Shown: piece after piece, positions 27,631 through 35,789 of the stretch | How the letters are laid out: each line of letters opens with the position of its first letter | Position numbering within the stretch: position 1 is the stretch's first letter | Program-made: the position numbers and the translations under genes | The notes under the pieces: model-generated | Seen by the model: only the letters and a program-made list of their open reading frames with translations | Told to the model about the DNA's origin: nothing | The model's database searches: none | From: Pirellulales bacterium | Lineage (GTDB): Bacteria; Planctomycetota; Planctomycetia; Pirellulales; Lacipirellulaceae | NCBI GenBank assembly: GCA_022841705.1 | Contig: JALHQZ010000001.1 | Span: 620,001 to 684,000 of the forward strand | DNA: 64,000 nucleotides | Reading direction: 5' to 3'

Positions 27631-28866
27631 GTGTCAACACTACTCAAGTCAGCACCAGAAAAGTTGGTGCTTCCGTCTGATCAAGACTCAACAGGTCGCG
27701 AGATGGGGGATGAGGAGATCCTTAAGCTCTCGCAAGTCATCGAGTCCGGTACACTCACCAGCACCAAGGGTGAGTGTGTCAAATCGCTCGAAAAGAAGTT
27801 CGCTCAACTGATGGGCGCCACGCACTGCACGGCCAGTTCGCACGGCACCGCCGCACTGCACACGGCGATCGCTGCGGTTGATCCCGAGCCGGGTGATGAG
27901 ATCATCACCACCAGTATCACCGACATGGGCGCATTAACGCCGATCCTCTATCAGTCGGCAATCCCCTTCTTCGCGGACGTTGATCCCTACACTTACAACG
28001 TCACGGCTGAGACCATCGAAAAAGTTATTAGCCCGCGAACCAAAGCAATCATGGTCACACACCTCTTTGGCAACCCGTGCCAAATGAACGAGATCATGGA
28101 ACTCGCTCGAGCGAAGAACATTGCGGTCATCGAAGACTGCGCTCAATGCTTTGGCGCCGAGTACCAAGGCCAGAAGCTGGGCACGATCGGCGACATCGGT
28201 TGCTTTAGCTTGCAACAAGGCAAACACATTACCGCCGGTGAAGGTGGCTTATGTATTAGCAACAATGCCGACTACGCTCGCCGGATGTACTTGTTCGTCA
28301 ACAAAGCGTGGGGTTATGGTGACCCGAATCCAGACCACTATTTCCTGGCGCCGAACTATCGCATGAACGAGCTGACCGGCGCAGTGGCGCTTGCGCAGCT
28401 CGAAAAGCTTGATGAATTTGTCGCTCGTCGCGTTGCAATCGCGGCGGCATGGGACGAAGCATTCCAAGACTTGCCGGGCGTTTCACCGCCGCGCGTCCAT
28501 CCCGGCAACAAGCATACTTACTGGAAGTATTCGCTGCGCGTGGACTCAAGTAAACTGAACGGTGGGCTCGATGCCTTCGCCAAGCGGCTCAAGGAGCAGG
28601 GCGTCTTCTGCGCTCCGCGTTACATCGTGAAGCCAGCGTTCGAGTGCCAAGTCATCCGTGATCAACGCACCTTCGGCGAGAGCCGCTTCCCCTTCACGCT
28701 CGCGCGGCCCGAAGCGGTTGATTACTCGCGCGAGAAGTACGCCGGCACTTATGAAGCACTGGCGACCGTGCTCGTCTTGCCGCTCAACGAACGTTACACG
28801 GCCGCGCATGTGGAAGGCGTTGCGAATGTCGTGCGCCGCACTGTGGAGGAACTGACCAATGGTTAA
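27631..28866 (+). CDS. DegT/DnrJ/EryC1/StrS-type sugar aminotransferase
   Basis: PLP enzyme that turns a keto-sugar nucleotide into an amino sugar. 411 residues from GTG 27631. Motifs: ESGTLTSTKGECVKSLEKKFA, TASSHGTAALHTAI, D169 in VIEDCAQCFGA binding the PLP nitrogen, and K198 in SLQQGKHITAGEGG forming the Schiff base. NYRMNELTGAVALAQLEKLDEF follows, as in the family. It overlaps the oxidoreductase gene by eight bases. With the next two genes it resembles the WbpE-WbpB-WbpD set that builds diacetamido sugars. Confidence 0.92.
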   Translation: MSTLLKSAPEKLVLPSDQDSTGREMGDEEILKLSQVIESGTLTSTKGECVKSLEKKFAQLMGATHCTASSHGTAALHTAIAAVDPEPGDEIITTSITDMGALTPILYQSAIPFFADVDPYTYNVTAETIEKVISPRTKAIMVTHLFGNPCQMNEIMELARAKNIAVIEDCAQCFGAEYQGQKLGTIGDIGCFSLQQGKHITAGEGGLCISNNADYARRMYLFVNKAWGYGDPNPDHYFLAPNYRMNELTGAVALAQLEKLDEFVARRVAIAAAWDEAFQDLPGVSPPRVHPGNKHTYWKYSLRVDSSKLNGGLDAFAKRLKEQGVFCAPRYIVKPAFECQVIRDQRTFGESRFPFTLARPEAVDYSREKYAGTYEALATVLVLPLNERYTAAHVEGVANVVRRTVEELTNG

Positions 28867-29860
28867 TCCCGAAACTGATCAGCCCGTGCGGTTCGGCCTC
28901 GTCGGTGCCGGCGCGATTGCGCAGGCGTACGTCACCGCTTTTCAGCAAACGGATCGGGCGACCTTAGTGGCGGTTGCCGATAGCAATCTCGACGCCGCTC
29001 GCGCGATGGCCGAAACGCAAAGCTGTGCTGCGTTCGCTTCGGCCGATGAGATGGCGACCGAGATGGATCTCGACGCCGCGCTGGTTTGCACACCGCCGGC
29101 GACGCATCCGGAAATCTGTCAGCAGCTTTTCAAGCATGGCATTCATGTGTTGTGCGAAAAGCCCTTGGCGATTGACTCCAAGAGCGCCGAAGAAATGATC
29201 GCGGGCGCGAAGGCGGCCGACGTGTTGTTCACCATGGCGTCGAAGTTTCGCTACGTCGAGGACGTCACAAAAGCGAAGTCGTTGTTAGCGTCCGGCGCTA
29301 TTGGTGAGCCGGTATTGTTCGACAATGTCTTCTCCGGTCGGGTGGATATGTCAAAGCGCTGGAACTCAAACCCGCTGATCTCCGGCGGCGGTGTGCTGAT
29401 CGATAACGGAACGCACTCGCTTGACATTGCCCGGTATTTACTCGGCGAACTCGTCGAAGTCCAAGCAATGGAAGGCGCTCGGATCCAAGACCTTGATGTG
29501 GAAGACACCGCAAAAGTATTCTTGCGTAGTAAGAGCGGAGTGATGGGCAGTGTTGATCTCTCGTGGAGTGTCGGCAAGGAACTGCCGTACTTCATCGCGC
29601 TCTACGGCAGCGCCGGTTTGCTCCTAGTCGGTTGGAAAGAATCGAAGTACCGCCGCGCGGGTGACGCCGAGTGGACCGTCTTCGGCAAGGGCTACGACAA
29701 GTTCGCCGCGTTCCGCAACCAGATCGAAAACTTCAGCGGCGCCATCCGCGGTACTGAGCAATTGTTAGTCACTCCCGAAGACGCGCTTGCTTCCGTCCGC
29801 GTGATCGAAGCAGTGTATCGCTCGCTGGCCGACCGCCAATGGGAACCTGTTGAAGCGTGA
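28859..29860 (+). CDS. Gfo/Idh/MocA-type oxidoreductase
   Basis: NAD(P)-dependent sugar(-nucleotide) dehydrogenase. 333 residues: Rossmann start RFGLVGAGAIAQAYVTAF, ALVCTPPATHPEI, then the signature HVLCEKPLAIDSKSAEEM with the catalytic Lys, and SGGGVLIDNGTHSLDIARYLLG with the second active-site region. It overlaps the aminotransferase and precedes the acetyltransferase by about 120 bases, so it probably makes the keto-sugar used by the aminotransferase. Confidence 0.92.
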   Translation: MVNPETDQPVRFGLVGAGAIAQAYVTAFQQTDRATLVAVADSNLDAARAMAETQSCAAFASADEMATEMDLDAALVCTPPATHPEICQQLFKHGIHVLCEKPLAIDSKSAEEMIAGAKAADVLFTMASKFRYVEDVTKAKSLLASGAIGEPVLFDNVFSGRVDMSKRWNSNPLISGGGVLIDNGTHSLDIARYLLGELVEVQAMEGARIQDLDVEDTAKVFLRSKSGVMGSVDLSWSVGKELPYFIALYGSAGLLLVGWKESKYRRAGDAEWTVFGKGYDKFAAFRNQIENFSGAIRGTEQLLVTPEDALASVRVIEAVYRSLADRQWEPVEA

Positions 29861-29867
29861 AGCAACG

Positions 29868-29980
29868 GGTCGAAAGGTGGAAAGTTCGAAGAGTTAGACT
29901 TTGATATGCAAGCCCAACTGAACGATCCTCACATCCTTGGACCTTTTCACCTTTCGATACTTCTGACTTTCCACTTCCGT
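29868..29980. repeat. Intergenic inverted repeat within the operon
   Basis: CGAAAGGTGGAAAGTTCGAAGAG (starting 29871) is mirrored by TTTTCACCTTTCG and CTTCTGACTTTCCAC (29944-29974). It fills the gap between the oxidoreductase and acetyltransferase genes. Confidence 0.65.
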
Positions 29981-29981
29981 T

Positions 29982-30620
29982 ATGTCCGTTCGCATTCACC
30001 CCACCGCCATCATTGAAACTAACGTCACGTTGGGCGCAGGAACTAGCGTGTGGGATAGCGTGCATATTCGCCATGGCGCCACGCTTGGTGAGGAGTGTAT
30101 CGTCGGTGAAAAGAGTTACATCGCGTACGATGTGCAGATTGGCAATCGCGTGAAGCTCAACGCAATGGTTTACATCTGTTACGGTGTGACAATTGAAGAT
30201 GGCGTGATGATTAGCGCGGGAACGGTATTTACCAACGATGTCTTTCCCCGTGCGACGACACCTGATCTAAAGTCGCTGCGCGGCTCGGACCCCGATGAAG
30301 AGACCCAAACCACACTAGTCGCCGCCGGCGCAACGATCGGCGCCGGTTGCACGGTGGGAAGCAACTTACGCATCGGCCGCTTTGCGATGGTTGGCATGGG
30401 GAGCGTTGTGACGCGCGATGTGCGCGATTTTCACCTTGCCATCGGCAGCCCGGCGCGAAGCATTGGCTGCGTATGCCGCTGCGGGGCGCCGGTCGCGCGG
30501 TGGTCGGCGGGTGAAGCAGGACCAAGCGGTGAGTTCGCTTGTCCGAAGTGCGAGCGGCGCTACGCACTTCAAGCGGGTGCCGTGACGGAACTCGATGCGA
30601 TGGTGAGTTCACAAACATGA
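29982..30620 (+). CDS. Sugar N-acetyltransferase with left-handed beta-helix and C-terminal zinc ribbon
   Basis: 212 residues. Hexapeptide repeats run from residue 5 to about 150 (IHPTAIIETNVTLGAGTSVWD, VTIEDGVMISAGTVFTNDVFPRATT, VGSNLRIGRFAMVGMGSVVTRDV), as in the WbpD/WlbB type trimeric acetyltransferases, which use acetyl-CoA. The last 50 residues carry CVCRCG and CPKC, a four-Cys zinc ribbon often seen in this subgroup. The stop overlaps the next ATG (ATGA). Confidence 0.9.
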   Translation: MSVRIHPTAIIETNVTLGAGTSVWDSVHIRHGATLGEECIVGEKSYIAYDVQIGNRVKLNAMVYICYGVTIEDGVMISAGTVFTNDVFPRATTPDLKSLRGSDPDEETQTTLVAAGATIGAGCTVGSNLRIGRFAMVGMGSVVTRDVRDFHLAIGSPARSIGCVCRCGAPVARWSAGEAGPSGEFACPKCERRYALQAGAVTELDAMVSSQT

Positions 30621-32005
30621 ACGTGAGCCGCGAACAATCGCCGCCACTGAAGTGGGCAATCATCGGCGCCGGCATGTTGGGTCTGCGATTAGCCCAACGC
30701 CTTGCGCAAGCCGGCCAGCGCGTAACGATCCACGAAGCGGCGCCGTCGATTGGTGGACTCGCCGGCGCGTGGCAGTTGGGCGAAGTGACGTGGGACAAGT
30801 TCTATCACGTCACATTGCTTTCGGACTTGCGATTGCGAGAACTCCTACGCGAGCTGGATGTCGAACAGGAGATGCGGTGGGTGGAAACCAAGACCGGTTT
30901 TTATACCGACGGCAAACTCCATTCGCTCTCGAATGGCGTGGAGTTTCTGCGCTTTCCACCACTTGGTCTCGTCAGTAAGTTCCGCCTCGGCGCCACGATT
31001 CTGCGGGGCTCGAAGATTCGCGACGGCTTGCCGCTTGAGAGCATCTTAGTCGGCGATTGGCTCCGCAAGTGGTCGGGCAAGAAAACGTTCGAGAAGATCT
31101 GGGAACCGCTGCTCTTGGCAAAGCTCGGCGAAAGTTACCGGCGCACGTCGGCCGCGTTTATCTGGGCGACGATCGCCCGGATGTATCGCGCTCGGCAATC
31201 GGGCCTGAAGAAGGAAATGTTCGGCTACTTGCCGGGCGGATATGCACGCGTGCTGGAGCGCTTCACGCGGATGCTCACCTCGGCGGGCGTGGACATCCGC
31301 ACCGGTTCGCCGGTTGATGGAATTCAATCAATCGCCGACGGAGTGCAGGTCTCATCGCAAGGCACGAGCGATGAGTTTGATCGTGTCGTGTTTACCACAC
31401 CCTCGGCGCATATTGTGAAAGCATGTGATGGATTACCACCATCGCAGCGGGCGAAGCACGAAGGGATTGAGTATCTTGGTGTCGCTTGCGCATCAGTGCT
31501 GCTGAAGAAACCGCTGGCGAAGTACTACGTTACTAATATTACCGATCGGCCTTGTCCCTTCACCGCGGTGATTGAGATGACGGCGCTCGTCAGTCCCGCG
31601 GAACTCGGCGGAAAGCATCTCGTCTATCTGCCGCGCTATGCGGCGGCGGATGATGTGATTTGGAGTCAGAGTGACGCCGAGATCCAGGAGCAATTCATCT
31701 CGGCTCTGGAGCGAATTTATCCAAAGTTCACTCGCTCGGATGTGTTAGCTTTTCAAGTCGCACGCGCGAAGCAAGTGATGGCGTTACCAACGCTCAATTA
31801 CACCAGCCAGTTGCCGAACTTTGCGACCGGCGTGCGGAATGTGTGGGCGATTAACTCAGCGCACATTACCAAGGGAACGCTGAACGTGAACGAAGTGTTG
31901 GAACTTGCCGATCACGCCTTTCAAACGGAACTCTTACCTCAACTCTCCGCCGCATCGGAACGGTCATCGGCCAACCCAACTCGTTATGTCGCAGCCGCTC
32001 GCTAG
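30617..32005 (+). CDS. FAD-dependent amine-oxidase-type oxidoreductase
   Basis: 462 residues. The N-terminal dinucleotide fold reads WAIIGAGMLGLRLAQRLAQAGQRVTIHEA (GxGxxG then acidic end), followed by the GG motif SIGGLAGAW. A second FAD contact lies at the C-terminus (NVWAINSAHITKGTLNVNEVLE). The middle part with WEPLLLAKLGESYRRTSAAFIWATI resembles protoporphyrinogen oxidase/UDP-galactopyranose mutase-like enzymes found in polysaccharide loci. The substrate is unknown. Start ATG 30617 is coupled to the acetyltransferase stop; the 30539 reading is longer without support. Confidence 0.85.
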   Translation: MNVSREQSPPLKWAIIGAGMLGLRLAQRLAQAGQRVTIHEAAPSIGGLAGAWQLGEVTWDKFYHVTLLSDLRLRELLRELDVEQEMRWVETKTGFYTDGKLHSLSNGVEFLRFPPLGLVSKFRLGATILRGSKIRDGLPLESILVGDWLRKWSGKKTFEKIWEPLLLAKLGESYRRTSAAFIWATIARMYRARQSGLKKEMFGYLPGGYARVLERFTRMLTSAGVDIRTGSPVDGIQSIADGVQVSSQGTSDEFDRVVFTTPSAHIVKACDGLPPSQRAKHEGIEYLGVACASVLLKKPLAKYYVTNITDRPCPFTAVIEMTALVSPAELGGKHLVYLPRYAAADDVIWSQSDAEIQEQFISALERIYPKFTRSDVLAFQVARAKQVMALPTLNYTSQLPNFATGVRNVWAINSAHITKGTLNVNEVLELADHAFQTELLPQLSAASERSSANPTRYVAAAR

Positions 32006-32975
32006 TCTGTCGCTGGACCTCGATAACAAGTGGTCGTATCTTAAAACGCACGGCGACGCCGGTTGGGAGCAGTATCCTACGTACTTGCCGGTCGTCATCC
32101 CGCGGGTGTTGGAACTGCTGGTGGAACGCAACTGGAAAATTACGTTCTTCGTTGTCGGCCAAGATGCGGTGATTGATGGAAATCAATCAGCGCTTGCTTC
32201 GCTTTCCGCGGCGGGACATGAGATTGGCAATCACTCGTTCAAGCACGAGCCGTGGTTGCATCTCTATTCGCCGGACGAGATCGACGCCGAGATCGCTGCG
32301 GCTGAAACGGCAATTCAGCGCGCAACGGGTCGCAAGCCGATTGGGTTTCGCGGACCAGGCTTTAGTTTTTCGGCGGAGGTTCATCGCACCTTAGCGGCTC
32401 GCGGATACAAGTATGATGCCTCGACGTTTCCGACCTTCATCGGTCCCCTTGCGAGAATGTACTACTTCTTCACGGCGAAGTTAACGCCGGAGGAGCGGGC
32501 CCAGCGCAAGAAATTGTTCGGCGGTTGGGCGGAAGGCTTTCGGCCGCTGAAGCCGTATTGGCTACCAGAGATTGAACCGCCGCTGCTCGAAATTCCGGTC
32601 ACCACCATTCCCCTCATCAAAGCGCCACTCCACTTGAGCTACCTGCTTTATTTGGCGGAGCGGTCGCCGAGATTGGCGAAGTTGTACTTGGAGTTCGCGC
32701 TCGGAATGTGCCGGCTCGCGGGAGTTGAACCATCGCTCCTGCTCCATCCGCTCGACTTTATGGGAAGCGATGACGATGGCGACCTGGCGTTTTTTCCGAC
32801 CATGGGGATGAGATCGGCGGAGAAGGTGCGAATTGCGTGTGAGTTGTTGGACCAATTCGGGCGCCAATTTCGGGTCGTCACCATGCAAGAGCACGCGGAT
32901 CTTGCGGCGGAGCGGTTGGGAACTCGTGCTTCGTCAGATTGTTCCACGTGGAACAATTTGCAGGAGACATCGTGA
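31986..32975 (+). CDS. Polysaccharide deacetylase family protein (NodB homology)
   Basis: 329 residues; removes N- or O-acetyl groups from a polysaccharide. Motif 1 is SLDLDN with the catalytic and metal Asp, motif 2 is GNHSFKH with the two zinc His, motif 3 is GFRGPGFSFS, and the late LLLHPLDFMGSDDDGDLAFF holds the closing His and Asp. No signal peptide is seen. It starts 20 bases inside the preceding gene. The last residues (CSTWNNLQETS) are encoded by the first parS palindrome, so the C-terminal tail is set by DNA-site constraints rather than protein function. Confidence 0.9.
   Translation: MSQPLASLSLDLDNKWSYLKTHGDAGWEQYPTYLPVVIPRVLELLVERNWKITFFVVGQDAVIDGNQSALASLSAAGHEIGNHSFKHEPWLHLYSPDEIDAEIAAAETAIQRATGRKPIGFRGPGFSFSAEVHRTLAARGYKYDASTFPTFIGPLARMYYFFTAKLTPEERAQRKKLFGGWAEGFRPLKPYWLPEIEPPLLEIPVTTIPLIKAPLHLSYLLYLAERSPRLAKLYLEFALGMCRLAGVEPSLLLHPLDFMGSDDDGDLAFFPTMGMRSAEKVRIACELLDQFGRQFRVVTMQEHADLAAERLGTRASSDCSTWNNLQETS
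32940..32955. other. parS-like centromere site 1 (TGTTCCACGTGGAACA)
   Basis: A perfect 16-base palindrome identical in design to chromosomal parS (TGTTNCACGTGNAACA), extended by AT on both sides to 20 bases (32938-32957). It lies inside the 3' end of the deacetylase gene. ParB is expected to bind and spread from here. Confidence 0.85.
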
Positions 32976-32982
32976 AGGAAAT

Positions 32983-32998
32983 TGTTCCACGTGGAACA
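32983..32998. other. parS-like centromere site 2 (TGTTCCACGTGGAACA)
   Basis: Identical to site 1, including the flanking AT pairs (32981-33000), with centres 43 bases apart. It lies just after the deacetylase stop. Confidence 0.87.
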
Positions 32999-33041
32999 AT
33001 TCGCGGATCTCTCCCGAGGAGCGTCGCGGGCTCATGGAGAA

Positions 33042-33057
33042 TGTTTCACGTGAAACA
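33042..33057. other. parS-like centromere site 3 (TGTTTCACGTGAAACA)
   Basis: Exact match to the consensus parS known from Bacillus and most chromosomes, 59 bases centre to centre from site 2. The T/A pair at the third inner position differs from sites 1 and 2, as is common among parS sites in one genome. Confidence 0.9.
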
Positions 33058-33065
33058 TTTTTGTG

Positions 33066-33120
33066 GGTGGCTACAAATTGGGATTGACAATAAAGTTTTC
33101 TAAGCGGTGGCTATAAATCG
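33066..33120. repeat. Direct repeat GGTGGCTAYAAATYG beside the parS sites
   Basis: Two 15-base copies (33066-33080 and 33106-33120) differ at two positions and lie 40 bases apart, just after parS site 3. A TTGACA at 33084 and TATAAA at 33112 lie here but are 22 bases apart, too far for a normal promoter. Confidence 0.55.
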
Positions 33121-33152
33121 CTTGACACGCGGTGATTGTTGGGACCGGGCAC

Positions 33153-34169
33153 ATGGCACAGTTTCTTTCGCGATATGTGCCGGCGCATTTTCGTCATCCG
33201 GTTCAGCTTGCGCGGCGGCTCGTGCGAACAGGAGATCGCGCGGCGCTACAGGCGATGGCGTTCGCAGCGCTCGGCGTGGTAACGACGCCACTGGATCTTG
33301 CGCTCGCGCCGGTGGAGCGAAGACTTGGCGCGAGTCCGCGAAGCCAGCCGCATCCGGTGATTCTTGTATGTGGTCCGCCGCGCGCTGGGACGACGGTCGT
33401 CTATCAAGCGCTGGTGTCTTCGCTGCCGGTGGCGTATTTGTCGAACGTGGTGACGATGTTCCCGCGAGCGCCGCTGGTGGCGAGTAAGTGGAGCGGGCTT
33501 GCGCGGGCGGATGCGCCGCATGATCTGCACAGCTTTTATGGGAAGACGAGCGGGCTGCGCGGGACATGTGACGCGCTCGGCATTTGGGACAGCTGGTTCG
33601 GTGATGATCGCACGCGGCCCAACTTGGCTCTGAGCGAGAAGCAGCGCGCCGCAATGCGGCAGTTTTTCACGGCGGCGGATGAGGTGTTTAGGCGGCCACT
33701 GTGTTGTAAGAACAATAGTCTTAATGTGCTTGCGCACGTGGTGGCGGAGGCGGTTCCGCAGGCCATGTTCATCTGTCTGATGCGCCGGAATGAAGCGCTG
33801 GCCGCTTCGCTCTATCGGGCCCGGACCGATATTCATGGCGACTTGTCTCAACCGTACGGACTAACAGCGGCAAGTGTTGATCCCACGTTCGTTGAACCGA
33901 GTGATCCGGTGGAATCGGTGATCGAGCAGGTGCGATTCTTCGAGCGGGTCGTGGCGGATCAACAAGCTCGGCTAGGGTCGGAACGGTTCTGGCAGGTGTC
34001 GTATGAAGAGTTCTGCCAGCGGCCGGGGGATTTGATTCAGCGTGTTGCGCAGCGGTTGTTTGGATCGGCGGATGCGATTCGGATAGCGGTTCCGGCGCGG
34101 TTGGAGCCGCCGAAGCGGCGGGAGATTCCGGGGGAAGTTGCGGCGCGGTTTGCGGCGGCGTTTGGGTGA
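33153..34169 (+). CDS. Sulfotransferase family protein
   Basis: Transfers sulfate from PAPS to a hydroxyl or amine. 338 residues. The 5'-phosphosulfate loop is VILVCGPPRAGTTVVYQAL, a P-loop-like Arg-Ala-Gly-Thr-Thr form typical of bacterial sulfotransferases; LMRRNEALAASLYRAR corresponds to the 3'-phosphate site, and VSYEEFCQRPGDLIQRVAQRL is a typical late segment. The start is uncertain: ATG 33153 is used here; GTG 33132 is also in frame. Its place in the polysaccharide locus suggests a sulfated product. The plus strand is markedly G-rich from here on. Confidence 0.8.
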   Translation: MAQFLSRYVPAHFRHPVQLARRLVRTGDRAALQAMAFAALGVVTTPLDLALAPVERRLGASPRSQPHPVILVCGPPRAGTTVVYQALVSSLPVAYLSNVVTMFPRAPLVASKWSGLARADAPHDLHSFYGKTSGLRGTCDALGIWDSWFGDDRTRPNLALSEKQRAAMRQFFTAADEVFRRPLCCKNNSLNVLAHVVAEAVPQAMFICLMRRNEALAASLYRARTDIHGDLSQPYGLTAASVDPTFVEPSDPVESVIEQVRFFERVVADQQARLGSERFWQVSYEEFCQRPGDLIQRVAQRLFGSADAIRIAVPARLEPPKRREIPGEVAARFAAAFG

Positions 34170-34195
34170 GAGATTAGGATGGAGTTATGACAACA

Positions 34196-34214
34196 CGGCA
34201 GCGGGGCGCTGCCG
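34196..34214. repeat. Short hairpin CGGCAGCG...CGCTGCCG
   Basis: An eight-base perfect stem with a three-base loop between the sulfotransferase and GT39-like genes. No T-run follows, so it is not a standard terminator. Confidence 0.6.
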
Positions 34215-34233
34215 GCTAACGTGAGTGTGATTG

Positions 34234-35703
34234 ATGGCGGAGAGTGACAATCCAGCGCGGTTGTGGTGGGGGCTCAGCATCGTGCTGCTGGCGTTTGCGC
34301 TGCGCGGGTGGAATCTACATGCGACGGGTTATACGGCGGATGAGGTATCGGAACTGCTCGACGCGCGGCGGCCCTATGCGGACATCATTGCGGATCGGGA
34401 TGATGATTTGTTTCCGCCGCTGTACCGACTGACCCTCGCCACGTGGAACCGGATGTGGGGGGATGAACGCGCCGCGCGGTGGTTGAATGTGGTGTTGGGC
34501 GTAGCGACGGTAGGGGTAATGCTGCGAATCGGCGCGCTGTCGCTAGGAGAGGCGAAGCAAAATTGGCCGGCGCTGGTGTTGGCGATCTCGCCGTTTCACA
34601 TTCATTTCTGTCGCGAAGGGCGGGCGTATGCGCTCTTCGTGCTGCTGGCGGCGGTGGCGTGGTGGCGAACGCTCGAGGTGATTCGCGAGGGAAAATGGTG
34701 GAATTGGCTCAGTTGCGGCGTGGCGATGGCGGCGGCGATTTGGGCGCACTGGTACGCGGCGCCGCTGATGGTGTTGTTGTGGCTAGCGGCGGTGATTGTC
34801 TCTGGCCCCCGGGATGGTTGGCGGCCCGCGGCGCTTGGCACGCTGGCAGCGGCGCTGCTGCTTGCGCCGGCGCCGTTGATCTTGCTGCAAGCGCTGCGCG
34901 ATTTGCAGCACGAGAAGTTGTATGCGAAAGCAGATGCAGAAGCGGTTGGCTATCTGTACTTCGCGCAGGCGGCGGGGTTCACGGTGGGGCCATCGATGAT
35001 CGAGCTGCGCTCGATTCCGGCGAAGGAAGGAATCAAGCAGATGGCGCCGTGGCTGGGAGTTGTCGGTCTGGCGTGTGTGCCGTTGTTCGCGCTGGGGCTG
35101 GGGCAGTTCGCTGATCGGCGCATTCGCACGCTAACCCTGGTTGCGCTGCTCGCCGTGGTTCCGGCGTTCGCGCTCCTGGACTGTTTCACGGGAAACAGTT
35201 TTGTGTTCCGCTACTACGCATGGCTGACGATTCCGTATGCGGTAGCGCTGGGCGCCGGCGCCGCGCGGCCAGGTTGGGTGGGTAAGGCGGCACTGATCTT
35301 GCTGGTCGGCGTAGCGGGGTGCGCTTGGTGGAACAAGTTGTATGATGCGCGGTATGCGGAGGAGGATGCGCGGGCGGTGGTGGCGCTGCTCAACGAGCGC
35401 GGTTCGCCGGAACGTCCCGTCCTGGTGGCGTCTGACTATATGCGGCAAGCGCTGGAGTATTTCAGCGAGCCCCAGCGGTTCAAGAGTTTTCCGATTCGCA
35501 CCGATCGGCAGGCGGAAATTCCGGCGCGGGTGAATGCGTTTGTTGGTGCGCTGCCCTCCGGTGCGGCGTATTGGATCGTCTCCCAATGGTTGCCGGAGGA
35601 TGATGGCCGGTACGCAATTCGCGAGCGGGTGCTGAAAGAACTGGGCGCGAAGTTCGTGACGCAGGAGAATCAGTTCTTGATTTATGAGGCGCAGGTGAGA
35701 TAA
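34234..35703 (+). CDS. GT39/PMT-like membrane glycosyltransferase
   Basis: 489 residues with about nine to eleven membrane helices. The first periplasmic loop holds NLHATGYTADEVSELLDARRPY with the acidic pair (D, E) expected of GT-C enzymes, then ISPFHIHFCREGRAYALFVLLAAVAWW, typical of the ArnT/PMT group. The C-terminal 130 residues are soluble. Uses a polyprenyl-phosphate sugar, possibly supplied by the DPM1-like enzyme at 26753. A TTG just before the ATG is also in frame; ATG 34234 is preferred. Last gene of the locus. Confidence 0.85.
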   Translation: MAESDNPARLWWGLSIVLLAFALRGWNLHATGYTADEVSELLDARRPYADIIADRDDDLFPPLYRLTLATWNRMWGDERAARWLNVVLGVATVGVMLRIGALSLGEAKQNWPALVLAISPFHIHFCREGRAYALFVLLAAVAWWRTLEVIREGKWWNWLSCGVAMAAAIWAHWYAAPLMVLLWLAAVIVSGPRDGWRPAALGTLAAALLLAPAPLILLQALRDLQHEKLYAKADAEAVGYLYFAQAAGFTVGPSMIELRSIPAKEGIKQMAPWLGVVGLACVPLFALGLGQFADRRIRTLTLVALLAVVPAFALLDCFTGNSFVFRYYAWLTIPYAVALGAGAARPGWVGKAALILLVGVAGCAWWNKLYDARYAEEDARAVVALLNERGSPERPVLVASDYMRQALEYFSEPQRFKSFPIRTDRQAEIPARVNAFVGALPSGAAYWIVSQWLPEDDGRYAIRERVLKELGAKFVTQENQFLIYEAQVR

Positions 35704-35789
35704 TCGATCAGCGAATCTCGCTTGTTCGAATCAAATGTGCGAAAAATGGGGACAGATTTGAGTAGAGCTGCGTCCCGTTCTCTCCCCAT

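Noticed and set aside
33084..33117. TTGACA and TATAAA as a promoter of the sulfotransferase
   Set aside because: The spacer is 22 bases, outside the 16-18 range.
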